NCBI GenBank assembly: GCA_023525715.1 | Contig: CM042012.1 | Location: forward strand, 62,493,705-62,557,704 | DNA length: 64,000 nt | Source of the DNA: Cichorium intybus | Taxonomy: Eukaryota > Streptophyta > Magnoliopsida > Asterales > Asteraceae | Direction of reading: 5' to 3' | Shown: positions 1 to 11,213 of the stretch, one piece after another | Position numbering within the stretch: position 1 is the first letter of the stretch | Layout of the letters: every line of letters starts with the position of its first letter | Made by a program: the position numbers and the translations under genes | The notes under the pieces: model-generated | Database searches by the model: none | What the model was told of the DNA's origin: nothing | The model's input: the letters and a program-made list of their open reading frames with translations, nothing else

Positions 1-820
1 AATTATTGCCTCTTATAGTTCTTGGCAACCCAACTATAAAATCCATGGTTCTATCTTCCCATTTCCCCGCTGTAATTTGCAGTGGTTGAGTATTTCCATA
101 CGAGGCTTGGTGTTCCGCCTTCACCTGTGCACAGGTTGCACATTTAGAAATGTATTTAACTATTCTTTTCTTCATTCCTGGCCACCAATACTGTTCTTTG
201 AGATCTCGATAAGTTTTCGTACTCCCTGGGTGTATGGAATACTTTGACTTATGGGATTCTTCTAGGATCAACTTTCTGTTTCCACCAGTTTTTGGTACCC
301 ATACGCGGTTTCTGACTGTCTTCAATCCCTGAGTATTTTCTCCAAACACCAAATCCTTTCCCAGCTTTTCCTTCTTTAAGTTACCTCTTTCCAATACTTG
401 CTTTTGCACGTCTTTAATTCTTTCTATTAGACTTGATTTCAGTTCTATCTGCATCAATCTTTCTTGACTTTTCTTTTCGTGAAACTTTCTGCTTAAAGCG
501 TCCGCTACCACATTTGCTTTCCCAGGGTGGTAAGCGATTTCACAGTCATAATCATTTATCAGTTCCAGCCACCTACTTTACATCATATTAAGTTCCTTCT
601 ATGAGAATACATACTGCAGGCTTTTGTGATCTGTGTACAGGGTACACTTTGTTCCGTATAAGTAATGCCTCCAGATTTTTAATGCAAACACAATTGCTGC
701 CAGTTCCAAATCGTGCGTTGCATATCTTGTTTCTGATTCTTTTAATTGGCGAGAAGTGTACGCTATCACTTTCCCCCGCTGCATTAGTACGCAACCCAAT
801 CCTCTGTTCGAGGCATCACC
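1..820 (-). pseudogene. RNase H and integrase N-terminal part of the same gag-pol
   Basis: This is the in-frame continuation of the gag-pol polyprotein after the TAA at 821-823. It contains the RNase H segment (DASNRGLGCVLMQRGKVIAY, TDHKSL), the tether ending in NVVADALSRK, the integrase HHCC zinc-binding region (HPG, YWWPGM, C-x2-C) and the beginning of the integrase core (TMDFIVGLPR) at the window edge. A second nonsense codon, TAA, lies at 578-580. The catalytic D-D-E triad lies mostly outside the window and cannot be judged. Confidence 0.85.
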
Positions 821-3544
821 TTACACCACAAAGTCTTCAGTTCCCTCCAACAGGGTAAGAACTGGCGCATCACATAACTTCTCTTTCAATGTTTCAAACG
901 CTTTGTCCTGTTCCGCCCCCCATTCAAATTTTACCCCTTTTCTTGTTAACTTCGTAAGAGGTACTGCAATTCGAGAAAAATCTTGGATAAATCGTCGGTA
1001 GTACCCGACGAGTCCAAGAAAACTTCTTACTTCTATCGGGGTTTTTGGAGTCTCCCATTTCATCACCGCTTCCACCTTTGTTGGATCTACTTTAATGCCT
1101 TGGATTGAGACAACGTGTCCAAGAAATTGCACCTCCCTCAGCCAAAATTCGCACTTCGAAAATTTCGCGTATAACTTCTCTTTCTTTAAAACTTCAAGTA
1201 CCGTCCTCAGATGACTCTTGTGTTCTTCTGCATTCTTCGAGTAGATAAGAATGTCATCAATAAAAACGATAACAAACTTATCAAGGAACGGTTTGCACAC
1301 CCTATTCATCAAATCCATGAAATTTTCCGGGGCATTCGTCAAACCAAAAGGCATGACCAGAAATTCATAATGCCCGTATCGAGTGCGGAAAGCAGTCTTC
1401 TCAATATCTTCGTTTCTTACGCGCACCTGATGGTAACCAGATCGAAGGTCAATCTTAGAGAAATAGTCAGCACCTTGCAATTGGTCAAACAGGTCGTCTA
1501 TGCGTGGTAACGGGTAACGATTTTTAAAGGTAATTTTGTTGAGCTCGCGATAGTCAATGCACATTCGCATCGAACCATCCTTCTTTTTTACAAACAGCAC
1601 CGGTGCACCCCAAGGACGTATGAAGCCTTTATCAAGCAATTCCTGTAATTGTGACATCAACTCCCGCATTTCGGTCGGGGCTAAACGGTATGGAGCACGG
1701 GCGATAGGAGAAGCTCCTGGTACAAGATCAATTCGAAATTCTACTTGTCTCTCAGGTGGCAAACCAGGTAGATCATCCGAAAATACCTCAGGGTATTCTC
1801 TCACCACATCGATGTCATTTACTGTTTTCTTTGCTTTATCTTCCACGATTACATACGCTAGAAAGGATGAGCATCCTTTCACCAAACATCTTCTAACTTT
1901 CGCTGCACTAATCAAACTTGACATCCTTTTGGGTTTTTCACCATAAACATACACTTTGCTACCATCTGGAATTTTCACCGACACTATCTTTTTTCCACAT
2001 GCAATTTTCGCATCGTTGGCCCCAAGCCAATCCATACCAATGACAACATCAAAAGTCTTCACTCCTATCGAAAGAAGATTCAACGAGAATTTCTTGTCAT
2101 CTATGCTGAGTTCACAGCCGCGATACACGTGTTTTATCTCCACCTTCTTACCACTTGCCAATTCGACCTCACATACATAATCTAATGGTTCTAACGGTAC
2201 GTTGAATTTTAGACCAAACTCATGAGACACAAACGAACACGTAGCACCAGAATCAAATAATACGTAAGCAGGCATCTGATTAATTAGTAAGGTACCTGAG
2301 ACCACGTCTTGTGTCTCTTTTGCTTCTTCGCGTGTAAGCTGGAAGGCGCGAGTCTTTACTTTTTGGGGTTCAGTCTTCTTCTGTGCAGTTGACACCATGG
2401 TTTCACCACCTTTCCTCGGGCAATCATAACTGTAGTGTCCCTTTTCATGACAAGTAAAACATTCGACTTCGCTAAGTTTCGGGTAGGTACACTCTCTAGC
2501 CTTGTGACCAACTCTTCCACAGTTAAAGCATGCTGTGCTTCCCATCTTGCATTCGCCCGTATGCTCTTTTCCACACTTGTCACAAGTCTTCCGACTACCC
2601 TGTTTAGTGGACATCACCACCGACCTCCCCTTCTTATTCCAACTACTACTCCCGCCACTGAATTTACTTTTATCCCCAAAAACTTGCCTCTCCATTGTTC
2701 TCCTCTTCCACACATCCTCCACATTCCTTACTGCTACAAATGCTTCATCCATTGTTTCTGCCCATTTCACTTCTAATTCATACTCCCAAGGTAGGCCTTT
2801 CACGTAACGGTTGATTCGTGCCCGCTCCGTAGTGTAAATGTTGCCTACAAATGGTAGCATATTGCTAAACTTCTTAGTGTACTCAGCAATAGTCAAACTA
2901 CCCTTCTTTAAAGTAAGAAAATCGTCTTCAAGTTTTTCTATGTCCCGAAGGGGACAATATTTGTTCTTCAAGCGAGTGGTAAATTCGGTCCATGACCATT
3001 TATAAATTACATCCTTCCCAATCAACTCGTATAAGGTATTCCACCAAACCAGCGCATCGTCTTTCAGCATTCGTGAGGCATAATAAACTTTATCTTTCTC
3101 ATGACATTTGCTGACCTCCAGTACTTGCTCCGTCTCCCATATCCATCGCATCGTAACTTTGGGCTCAAAGCTACCATAGTATTCGGTTGGTTTACATGCC
3201 AGGAAGGTTTTGAAGGAACATCTCTTTTTGTCTTCTGTCCCCACATTATCTTCTTCTGTAAGGGAATCTCCATTGGTAGGTCTCCAAGAGGCATCATCAG
3301 CAGAAGGATTAGGACGTGGGTCCCCCAGCCGTGTATTCAGCATCTGGCGCATATCTTCCCTCATTTCTGTTTTTAAATTGCTAATAAGGTTTTGTATAGC
3401 CTCCAAAGTCACAGGTGGAGGTTGCGGTATTAGGTTTGGCATATCACCCATATTGTCCGCATCGTTGACCGGAATACTCCCACGAGATGGAGTATGACTG
3501 GCTGCCCGTTCCTCACTTGAAAGGCTATGATCACCGCTCTCCAT
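821..3544 (-). CDS. gag-pol polyprotein (Gag, PR, RT), open for 907 codons
   Basis: This frame begins at an ATG just downstream of the leader and encodes Gag, protease and reverse transcriptase of a gypsy element. The Gag domain occupies roughly residues 100-290. Two CCHC zinc knuckles follow at about 338-352 (CFNCGRVGHKAREC) and 358-373 (CFTCHEKGHYSYDC), and an earlier C/H-rich stretch resembles a third. The aspartic protease site DSGATCSF is near residue 431. The RT catalytic motif FIDDILIYS is near residue 760. The frame stops at a TAA (821-823) where the next frame continues directly into RNase H, so the stop is a nonsense mutation inside a longer polyprotein. All RT motifs look intact. 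Confidence 0.9.
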   Translation of the reverse strand: MESGDHSLSSEERAASHTPSRGSIPVNDADNMGDMPNLIPQPPPVTLEAIQNLISNLKTEMREDMRQMLNTRLGDPRPNPSADDASWRPTNGDSLTEEDNVGTEDKKRCSFKTFLACKPTEYYGSFEPKVTMRWIWETEQVLEVSKCHEKDKVYYASRMLKDDALVWWNTLYELIGKDVIYKWSWTEFTTRLKNKYCPLRDIEKLEDDFLTLKKGSLTIAEYTKKFSNMLPFVGNIYTTERARINRYVKGLPWEYELEVKWAETMDEAFVAVRNVEDVWKRRTMERQVFGDKSKFSGGSSSWNKKGRSVVMSTKQGSRKTCDKCGKEHTGECKMGSTACFNCGRVGHKARECTYPKLSEVECFTCHEKGHYSYDCPRKGGETMVSTAQKKTEPQKVKTRAFQLTREEAKETQDVVSGTLLINQMPAYVLFDSGATCSFVSHEFGLKFNVPLEPLDYVCEVELASGKKVEIKHVYRGCELSIDDKKFSLNLLSIGVKTFDVVIGMDWLGANDAKIACGKKIVSVKIPDGSKVYVYGEKPKRMSSLISAAKVRRCLVKGCSSFLAYVIVEDKAKKTVNDIDVVREYPEVFSDDLPGLPPERQVEFRIDLVPGASPIARAPYRLAPTEMRELMSQLQELLDKGFIRPWGAPVLFVKKKDGSMRMCIDYRELNKITFKNRYPLPRIDDLFDQLQGADYFSKIDLRSGYHQVRVRNEDIEKTAFRTRYGHYEFLVMPFGLTNAPENFMDLMNRVCKPFLDKFVIVFIDDILIYSKNAEEHKSHLRTVLEVLKKEKLYAKFSKCEFWLREVQFLGHVVSIQGIKVDPTKVEAVMKWETPKTPIEVRSFLGLVGYYRRFIQDFSRIAVPLTKLTRKGVKFEWGAEQDKAFETLKEKLCDAPVLTLLEGTEDFVV

Positions 3545-3930
3545 TTACTATATAAAAATAATAAAATTCACGTTTGTTACTTCCCATAAATATGTTTGAA
3601 AGCGGTAGCATGTGATCTTCCTATGGAACTTGTGTTCCCAAGTATCTCTCTACTAATTCCCACAACCAAATTCCTCAGGCTCCCTCGTGACTTCACCATT
3701 TCCAAGGCATATCCTGTGGTTGCAATAAAACGGGCCCAATATTATTTTAACCACCTATATACATTGGCTCTAGTGTCATCACAAGACCCCCCTGATTCAT
3801 CGGTTTCTGTGGATTCCAACGTTGTAAATTACCGACTCTACCCCGTTAGTTAGTACCTGGTGCTACTACTTTACTTACTATTGATCCAATAGTTTAAGCT
3901 TAGGATGGTTACCCAACCTAATTCGCTTAA
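3545..3930 (-). other. Untranslated leader of the gypsy element
   Basis: This stretch lies between the primer-binding site and the gag ATG. I see no coding potential; short open frames on the plus strand here have no recognisable content. It is the normal place for packaging and dimerisation signals, which cannot be identified by eye. Confidence 0.6.
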
Positions 3931-3948
3931 ACCATGGCTCTGATACCA
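3931..3948 (-). promoter_or_regulatory. Primer-binding site, tRNA-Met (initiator) type
   Basis: On the minus strand the sequence is TGGTATCAGAGCCATGGT, the usual complement of the plant initiator tRNA-Met 3' end. It lies 3 bases from the LTR end, as expected for minus-strand DNA priming. Confidence 0.9.
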
Positions 3949-3951
3949 AAT

Positions 3952-6013
3952 TGTAACACCCCAACTTTTACACAATTTTTTTTTAAAACTTATATTACAA
4001 ACTTTTAGTCATACAAACCACTTAATTTTTTTTACAAACGGGGCATCACAAATTTGCATCATAACCATAGTTCAACCCTGTTTATTTTACACTTTATACA
4101 ACATTTGCTACAGTCCCACACCTGACCCTTCTATCGTCCTTCTTGTTTACCTGAGTACATAGCATTTTAAAGAAAAATACGTGAGACATAACGTCTCGTG
4201 AGCATTATGGGTTTAGACCCAAAACAGTTTTCTAATAATAATACTCATTTCACAGTTTCCAATATTTTATTTCCTATGAGCGCACCCATAGGTATTCCTT
4301 ATCATGTGATGGTACATTCCTACGAGCGCACCCGTAGGTTTTATACGACACACACCCGTATAACTTCTTCCTCAATAGCATGAAACAGATTCATCTATCA
4401 AGGTATCAATTAGACAACTACTTTGCGACGGGAGGTACCATCCCAGTAGTGTCTTTGACCACCCCTACTGCAGCAGGCCATGATCTTTATCCGGATACTA
4501 AGCAACTCATCATCATGGGCCAATCACATTATTAGTTTACTGTATTTCTGATTCTCTTTCTGTACACATTATAAGCATATTTTTCATAAAATACTTTAAA
4601 AGCCATAAAACCACTTTGACTCCAAAACATTTTTTTTAATAACACTCATTTTGCTATGTACCCGAAAATCCACATAACACTCACCTCGAGTCACCTAGGA
4701 GTCAGTTAGTCTTTTGCACTCCTTTTTCCTTCGCTTGGTTCACCGTATTTGAACCACCACCTATTATTTACAAGATATACATTTTTATTCAATTCATATA
4801 TAGAACAACTAACTTTACAACACAAGAGTGTCATACTATGCAACTACTGATTATAATTAGACTACAACTCTCATTATAATAACTTCCTTTAGTTTGTAAA
4901 TTTTTCCCGAAATACGCGTATTTTACTACAGTACCCTCGGGAGGTCGTATTTCGGTTCCGACAATTTTCCACAAAGTTTTGGACCATAAGGGACTTATGT
5001 TTAAAATTTGAGGTTAAACGAACAAGTCTAACCCCAAACTCCAAAATCAACGTTGGCTTGGCAGGAGACTCAATGCAGAAACTGCATTTTCCCCTGGCGC
5101 GAGTTCGTGTCGCGACCAAGGGCCTGGTCGGGTCGCGATCGCTGCTGGTACAGACCAGAATTTCCGATTCTTGTGCTATAAAATCCCATTTTCTCTTGTT
5201 AAGCCTTTATTTCGTGACTTAATCACTAAGAAATGTTCCAGGACCAAAACCCTTCATTTACTTCAAGTTTTAAACAATAGAATTGGTGATTCCAACCCAT
5301 TTCTATAACTTCCCGTCTTTTACAATTTTGGTCCAAAAACCAAAATTACCAAATTATAATTGTTTCTACTGGTTTATTTTAATAAATATAACATCTGGAA
5401 CTTATTATAAATCATCAGAATCAAGTTAATCACAAGAAATCACAATCTAGGGTTCTTGATCAAAATCTCAATTCCTTAACAATAGCAACCTACTTTCACA
5501 TTCTTGGGTTATGTTCTTAAAACATCACTTATTTCAAACTGGAAATCACTTAAACATCATAGATTGTAACTGAAATTACAATTTCAGTTCATTCATTGAA
5601 ACCCATCAAGAAAACCAAGGTTAGAACTTGAATTACTAACCTTTTGATATAAGAATTCTTTCTCGATCTTCAATCTTTGCTTCTAATTCCTTGAATCTTC
5701 CAAAACTCTGCCCAAAATCTCGCTCTCTCCCGATGCTTCTGTAACTTCTGGAACCTATGGAGATTTTTCTCCTATTTATACCTCCACATTTTTCCATTTT
5801 ACCCCCTTAGGTTCCACTTCTTGGATTTTTGCCACCGTAGCTAAACTTTTATTACAATAAGCTTTATATATCTTACATTATTACTCACAATACACAACAT
5901 ATCTTACATTATAGTCCAAAATATGGCAAATGACTAATTTGCCCCTTTTTCATAGTTTTACTATTATACATAATTATTTTATATTTTATTACAAATTTCT
6001 ACGGGTTCTTACA
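3952..6013 (-). repeat. 5' LTR of the gypsy element (2,062 bp)
   Basis: The LTR starts (minus strand) TGTAAGAACCCGT and ends GGGGTGTTACA, giving TG...CA ends with a short inverted repeat. The primer-binding site lies immediately inside. Near 5,100-5,140 it holds a GC-rich block with repeated tCGCGA motifs in an otherwise AT-rich sequence. The partner LTR is outside the window, so its age cannot be estimated here. Confidence 0.85.
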
Positions 6014-8346
6014 GCCTCACTGGCCTTATTCGTCAATCTAACGGTGTCTGGTGTGGGAGTCTTATTTTTTTCATTTCTTTCACACATCTCCCGAAGGATT
6101 CTTGTATCCTCAGGAGCATCCTTAAGTTCATCCCACAACGGTTGGTTTATCAAAGGCCCTCTTGGTTTGGGTGCTTCTTGTTTCCTCTTCCCTTTCTTAT
6201 CTTTCTTCTTCTGCTTGATTCCTGCTACCGCCGACTGCTCTTCTTCCTGAACCTCCGTGTCCTCCTTTGGTTGAGTTCCCTTCTCAACAGGAATTTCTTT
6301 TTCCTTACCTTCCTCTTTAATCTCCTTAGTCTCCTCCTTCTCCTGGACTGCTTCTCCTTTTTCAAACTCTTCTTTACTTCCTGAATCCAATAAGTCCTCT
6401 AAAGTAACTTTTCTCCATTCAGCTTCAACAGTATTCACGTGCTCTTTCTTGGCTCACTGATTGTGGTTCGGATTAACTTCCGTAGTACTTGGCAACTTCC
6501 CATTGTCCCTTTTTTGCTGATCCTCGGCCATTTGTCCAATTTGCCTTTCCATGTTTGCAATAGCTTTTGCATTGGCCTGGGACTGCTGCTGAGTAGCACT
6601 GAACATTTCATACATTTTTGCAATCATCTCTTCTTGAGTTCCTGGGGCATTGTTGACAGCATTGTTGGGCCCCCTATTATTATTGCTACCACTCCCACTT
6701 GCATTTCCATTTTTGTTTGCAGGCTGGTATGACCTAGGCTGATTAGATGATTGACCTTGGTAATTATTCTGCCTCTGGTTGTTGAAATTCTGCTGATGTC
6801 CTTGATTATATGGTATGTAGGGTCGTCCATTGTTGTACTAACCTTGACCCTGGCCATGAACTTGGTTTGCCTCCTAAACCTTAGGTCCTCCTTGACCTCC
6901 TTGTGATTGACCCTGCAGTCCATTCTGCAGCGTCGACATGAGTTTGTCAAACTTCTTATTCAAGTCACTTATTTCCTTTTTTATTTCTTTCTTCCAATCA
7001 GCATCAGCTCCCACTGCTGCTGCTGTGCCTACAGTCTTTCTTGTAGAAAAGTTTACTTTGGAGCCATTGCTTAACTGCTCCAACAACTACCAAGCTTCCT
7101 CTGGATCTTGCCACATAAATGTCCCGCTTGACGAGACATTTATCATAGCCTAATGTGTTTCACTAACTCCTTCAAAGAAAAACTTCACTAACTGCCATTT
7201 AGGAATCTCATGATGCGGGCAGGATCGTAACAACTCCTTCAACCTATCAAAAGCTTCTCCTGGTTTCTGCTGGAAGTCTTAAATGACCCTCCTGATCTCC
7301 GTTGTTTTGCTTGCTGGATTAAATTCTTGTAGGAACTTGGCCTTGAGATGATCCCATGTGGTAATACTGTTTGATGGTAAAGACGTAAACCAATATTTGG
7401 CTTTGTCTTTAAGAGTGAATGGGAACAATCTAAGCCTAAAGATGTTCCTATTGACATTCCTAGGGGTATTAGCATTGACAATCGCTATAAATTCATATAA
7501 GTGATTGTACGGGTCATCCTACTTGTATCCCCTAAACTCTGGCAATATCCCTAACAACTGAGGCCTTATTTCTACATGAGATTCAATATTGTCTGGAATA
7601 TAAATTGGCGACGAATCATCATATTCCCGTGGCTGGAAATGTGATGCAACCGATTGCCTTCTCGGTTGTGCAAAATATAAAGGTTGACCAAGATTACCGT
7701 AAAGATGATCGTTATAATTCTGCTGACCTTGTGGTGGTGGATAATGTGGTGCTCTTCTCAGAGGTCCTTGACCTCGGTTCCTTGGTTGCTAAGGTGCTGG
7801 TGGCACCCATCCCTCGTCTTCCTCATCATATCTCTCCTCCTCCTCTGGGTACTGGTATTGTGGCTGAGGAGGTTGTTGGTATTGTGTAGGTTGTGTAGGT
7901 TGGAATGTGGGTTGAGGTTTAAAGAGAACTGGTTGTGGTTGAGAAAATGGTTGAGAGGTTGGTGTCTGCTGTCTAGAAACTGGGGTGCCATCACGGGTCA
8001 GCTCTCCCCAAGACATTGCAGCGGTAAATGGATTGGTGGATTGTGGTTGTGATACTGGTGAAAATGGTGGAATCGATGGCGGAGTGCATGATGGTATGGG
8101 TGCAGGGGCTGAAACTGCACCACCAGAAGCACTCGTGCTCCCGAACTGAAACTCTGAAATTGGGGGAATAAAAGACATCCCCGTTGCCTCACCTGATGGT
8201 TCCTGGGCAACGCCTACTGTACTACTACTAACTTGACTAAAACTCATGATATTCAAACGCCTACGGGCACGGATTTTGCGCGTAGTTCGCTCAATCTCTG
8301 AGTAAAAATGCAATGGGGATAATTGATCACCCCTGCGGGTACGCAT
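6014..8346 (-). pseudogene. Athila/Tat-like gag, degenerate
   Basis: The frame starts at an ATG at 8,346 with a stretch (FYSEIERTTRKIRARRR) typical of the beginning of Athila/Tat Gag. A proline/glutamine-rich region follows (about 8,250-7,790), then the retrotransposon gag core near 7,400-7,100 (TTWDHLKAKFLQEF, RSCPHHEIPKWQLVKFFFEG), a lysine-rich coiled segment (7,086-6,900), an asparagine/glutamine-rich segment and a strongly acidic/basic tail (6,438-6,014). Several in-frame stops and shifts break it, for example TAA/TAG codons near 7,280, 7,150, 7,090, 6,875 and 6,838. It is not functional. The pol region is not in the window. Confidence 0.75.
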
Positions 8347-8454
8347 GCACTAATGCAACACGCCCGCAAAATAAAAAAACAGAAACTAACCAAATGAAAC
8401 TCCAGAAAATCAAGAAACAAGTTCCTACTAATCACCTAATCTAAGCTCATAGTT

Positions 8455-8470
8455 CCCTGCAACGGTGCCA
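8455..8470 (-). promoter_or_regulatory. Primer-binding site, tRNA-Asp type
   Basis: The minus strand reads TGGCACCGTTGCAGGG, close to the TGGCGCCGTTGCCGGGGA form used by Athila and Ogre elements (from family knowledge). It sits a few bases from the LTR end. One or two substitutions suggest age. Confidence 0.75.
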
Positions 8471-8475
8471 AAATT

Positions 8476-9548
8476 TGACACGCCTAGGTCGTCGTGCGGT
8501 CAAAAATAAGAAAATACCTCACTCTCACTAGCACAGTGGTAGTCAGGGTCGATCCACAGGAGCTACGTGGTTAGACTAGATGACAGATTACCAACTTGTA
8601 GTGTCATGCTACAGTCGGAGGACCTAGTTTCTAAGTTCTCAACTACCCAAAAGCAATAACCAAACAAAGTCAAGCCAAGCATAAGCTAAACTCAACTCAA
8701 ACAAGACTAGTTACTTTCTGAAATCAGAAGTGCATCTCTGAATCAGAAGCAATCAAAGGCATCCAAAACATCCAGACAAAACAAGATATAACCTAAACCA
8801 ATAGCTATAGTCCAACTGAACAGTTACTGGTCAAAGTTCAATACCTAAAGCTAACCTAGTTGGCTACTGATTTCAGCAAGGGAAACAGTCCCAAACAAGG
8901 TCAAAATAACATCCAAACACAATCAAACACAAACATCAAAACACCGAAAAACTAAGATTAATTGTAACCAAATGATTTTCATTAACCAAAACCGAATTCC
9001 AGTGATCCAATACAGTAACCAATGATGTAAAACAGAAAACTAAAGTGCTCAAAGTCAGTGGTTGTCACTCCCAAAGACCTTAGCTACAATTGCTACTTGC
9101 TATCAAAAGGAAATTAAATTATAAAACCTGAAATGCCAAAAGATGGTTGCTGAAAACGAATTCTTGGAGTCAAGAGCCTCTACGGTCGATTCTTCACCAG
9201 GGTTTTGCTCGGGTTTTCGGCTGTAAATGCCTCTATTTATAGTTGAAATTTACCGCAGCCGTGCCGCGCATATGAGGATCCCGCGGCGCGCGTACTTATC
9301 AGATCCCGTTTTCTCAGCCTTTGAATTTGGTTCACCGCCTTTGATCCGCGTCGCGCGTACGTATTTCCTTGATTTTTCATTCCTTTCCAAACTTCTCCAA
9401 TTTACACGCTTTTAGTCCCTGTTTTCATTATTTTCTTCCAAACAAGTCCTGGCACGAAAAGTGAGAATACCAAGATATATCTGATATAATTTCATCAAGA
9501 ATAGGGCTCAACAACGCCTAAAATACTTGATATCACTAGGCGTTGTCA
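8476..9548 (-). repeat. 5' LTR of the Athila/Tat-like element (1,073 bp)
   Basis: On the plus strand the LTR starts TGACACGCCTAG and ends CTAGGCGTTGTCA, so the ends are inverted repeats. A second, truncated LTR of the same family begins at 58,571 in the opposite orientation, which confirms this boundary. The first ~45 bases contain an inverted repeat (AACGCCTA...TAGGCGTT). Confidence 0.8.
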
Positions 9549-11213
9549 CCCAGCATTCCGAACTTCTCTAGTAAAGACTTTGTGTAGGCTTCTTGATTTA
9601 TGAAAATTCCATCTGAGCTTTGTCTGAAGTTTAGGCCAAGAAAGAAGTTGATTTTCCCCATTGAACTCATCTCAAATTTAGTTTCCATCACTTTCAGAAT
9701 TCAGCGGTTAAGCTAGGATGAGTAGATCCGAAAATGATGTCATCAACATAGATTTGAACAATCATAATATGGTTGCCCTCCTTTTTGCGAAAGAAGGTTG
9801 GATTAACTGTGCCTTGCTTAAATTTTGGACTGCTTGAGGAAGCGAGTCAACGTCTCATACCATGCCCTTGGTGCTTGTTTCAGTCCATATACGACCTTAT
9901 CCAGAACATAACAATGATCCGGATGTTTGTTGCTGACAAATCCTGGAGGCTGCTCTACGTACACAGTTTCTTCCAATTCACCATTCAGAAAAGCACACTT
10001 TACGTCCATCTGATAGACCTCAAATCCCTTGTGAGCTGCATATGCGAGAAAGATCCGAACAGATTCCAATCTTGCAACTGGTGCGAAGGTTTCCTCGTAG
10101 TCAATTCCTTCTTCTTGGCAGTACCCTTTGACTACAAGACGAGCTTTATTCCGAATAACATTCCCTTCTCTATTTAGTTTATTTCTGAATACCTATTTCA
10201 TTCCGAGAACGGATGCATTATCAAGAGTCGGAACTAATCTCCACACTTTGTTACATTCAAACTCATTGAGTTCATCCTGCATCGCTTGGACCCAGCCAGC
10301 ATGATCAAGAGCAACATTGACTGTTTTAGGTTCAATCTTGGAGATGAACGAATTGAACATGCAAAATTCCACTTTCGAAAATCATGCAGTTTGCTTCGCT
10401 TTTTGTTGCGCTCTTCTTAGAACACCTGCTGATGTTTCTCTGATGACCTGAGATCGTGGATGATCTATCGTCCATTTTATCATCGTAGGATAGTTTGGGT
10501 CGTATTTCGGATTGAGTTCTGCAAAAATTTCTTAAGTTTTCGATTGCGCTTCATCCTCACCATTATTTTCAATCTCATTCTCCCCCTGGAAGTTTGCATG
10601 AGATTCGTGACTATTGATACCCGTATTATCTCCTTCGAAAGTAGGTATAGGCTCCTCTAGAAAAGGAGTAGAATCCTCCCCCTGGACTGGTTCAGAGTTC
10701 TCCCCTGGACGTGTTTAGAGTTCTCCCCTAGACAGGTGATCCGGAAGAGTTTTCAAAAGAATTGAAAGCTTCAGAAGTGGAAGTCGGAATAGAAGCTGCT
10801 TCTGGTATGGACGGGATCTGAGTCATAGTGGGCGCAGAAGTGGTGGGTGTTGGCCCTGGTGAGTCTAGGGTGTTGTTAGCTTCAGTTGCTGCATCTTCAA
10901 CTATCTTGAGAAGTTCACCCATCTGATTGTCTTTGGCATGAGATTCCAAGGATTTGGCAGTTGCTGGCTGATCAAACAAATTCAAGAATTCCTCATACAT
11001 ATCCACGAGAGGAATGGTTGTTTGATTTGATTCAGGAAAGATCTCGGCAGATCTCGTGTCTTTGTGATGAACTCGTGACTTGTATTTGTCATCAAAGGTT
11101 ACATAGTACGTTTCTTCGATCTTCCGATATCGTTTGTTTAGAAGTCGATAGGCTTTGGACGTTAAGGAATATCCCAGAAAAATTCCTTCATCTGCCTTTT
11201 TATCCCACTTAAC
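9549..11213 (-). pseudogene. copia reverse transcriptase region and IN-RT linker
   Basis: The region encodes the integrase-RT linker (serine/threonine/proline-rich, 11,006-10,680) followed by RT. The first RT motifs are clear near 10,180-9,818 (NKARLVVKGYCQEEGIDYEE, FEVYQMDVKCAFLNGELEE, VVYGLKQAPRAWYE). A stop at 9,818 and several shifts follow, and the segment that should hold the copia YVDD motif (about 9,770-9,730) is damaged. Later RT (KINFFLGLNFRQS, IFINQEAYTKSLLEKF) is readable up to 9,549, where the Athila LTR interrupts it. Multiple stops in the linker (for example near 10,740, 10,535 and 10,390) make it a pseudogene. Confidence 0.8.

Larger units (their letters stand above)
1..6013 (-). 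mobile_element. Ty3/gypsy (Tekay/Del-like) LTR retrotransposon, 5' part
   Basis: The minus strand reads, from right to left, a complete 5' LTR, a tRNA-Met primer-binding site, a leader, then gag, protease, reverse transcriptase, RNase H and the start of integrase. The window edge cuts integrase, so the 3' LTR lies outside. The order PR-RT-RH-INT and the two CCHC knuckles place it in Ty3/gypsy; the long LTR suggests the Tekay/Del chromovirus group, which I infer and have not tested. It abuts Athila-like gag sequence at 6,013/6,014 and interrupts it. Only two nonsense codons are visible in pol, so it is young compared with most elements here. Confidence 0.85.
6014..9548 (-). mobile_element. Athila/Tat-like Ty3/gypsy retrotransposon, 5' part
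   Basis: Reading the minus strand from 9,548: a 1,073 bp LTR, a tRNA-Asp-type primer-binding site, and a gag whose start and core resemble Athila/Tat elements. The element is cut at 6,014 by the Tekay-like LTR, and the rest lies left of the window. Its right end abuts copia pol at 9,549 and interrupts it, so it inserted into that copia. The predicted 5 bp duplication (cccag at 9,549-9,553) cannot be checked because the other end is not in view. Confidence 0.8.

Noticed and set aside
601..3853. Plus-strand open frames across 601-3,853
   Set aside because: They are shadows of the minus-strand gag-pol frame, which has clear domain motifs.
5989..6250. Plus-strand frames at 5,930-6,438 with leucine/serine-rich hydrophobic composition
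   Set aside because: They are antisense to the charged tail of the Athila-like Gag, which explains their composition.
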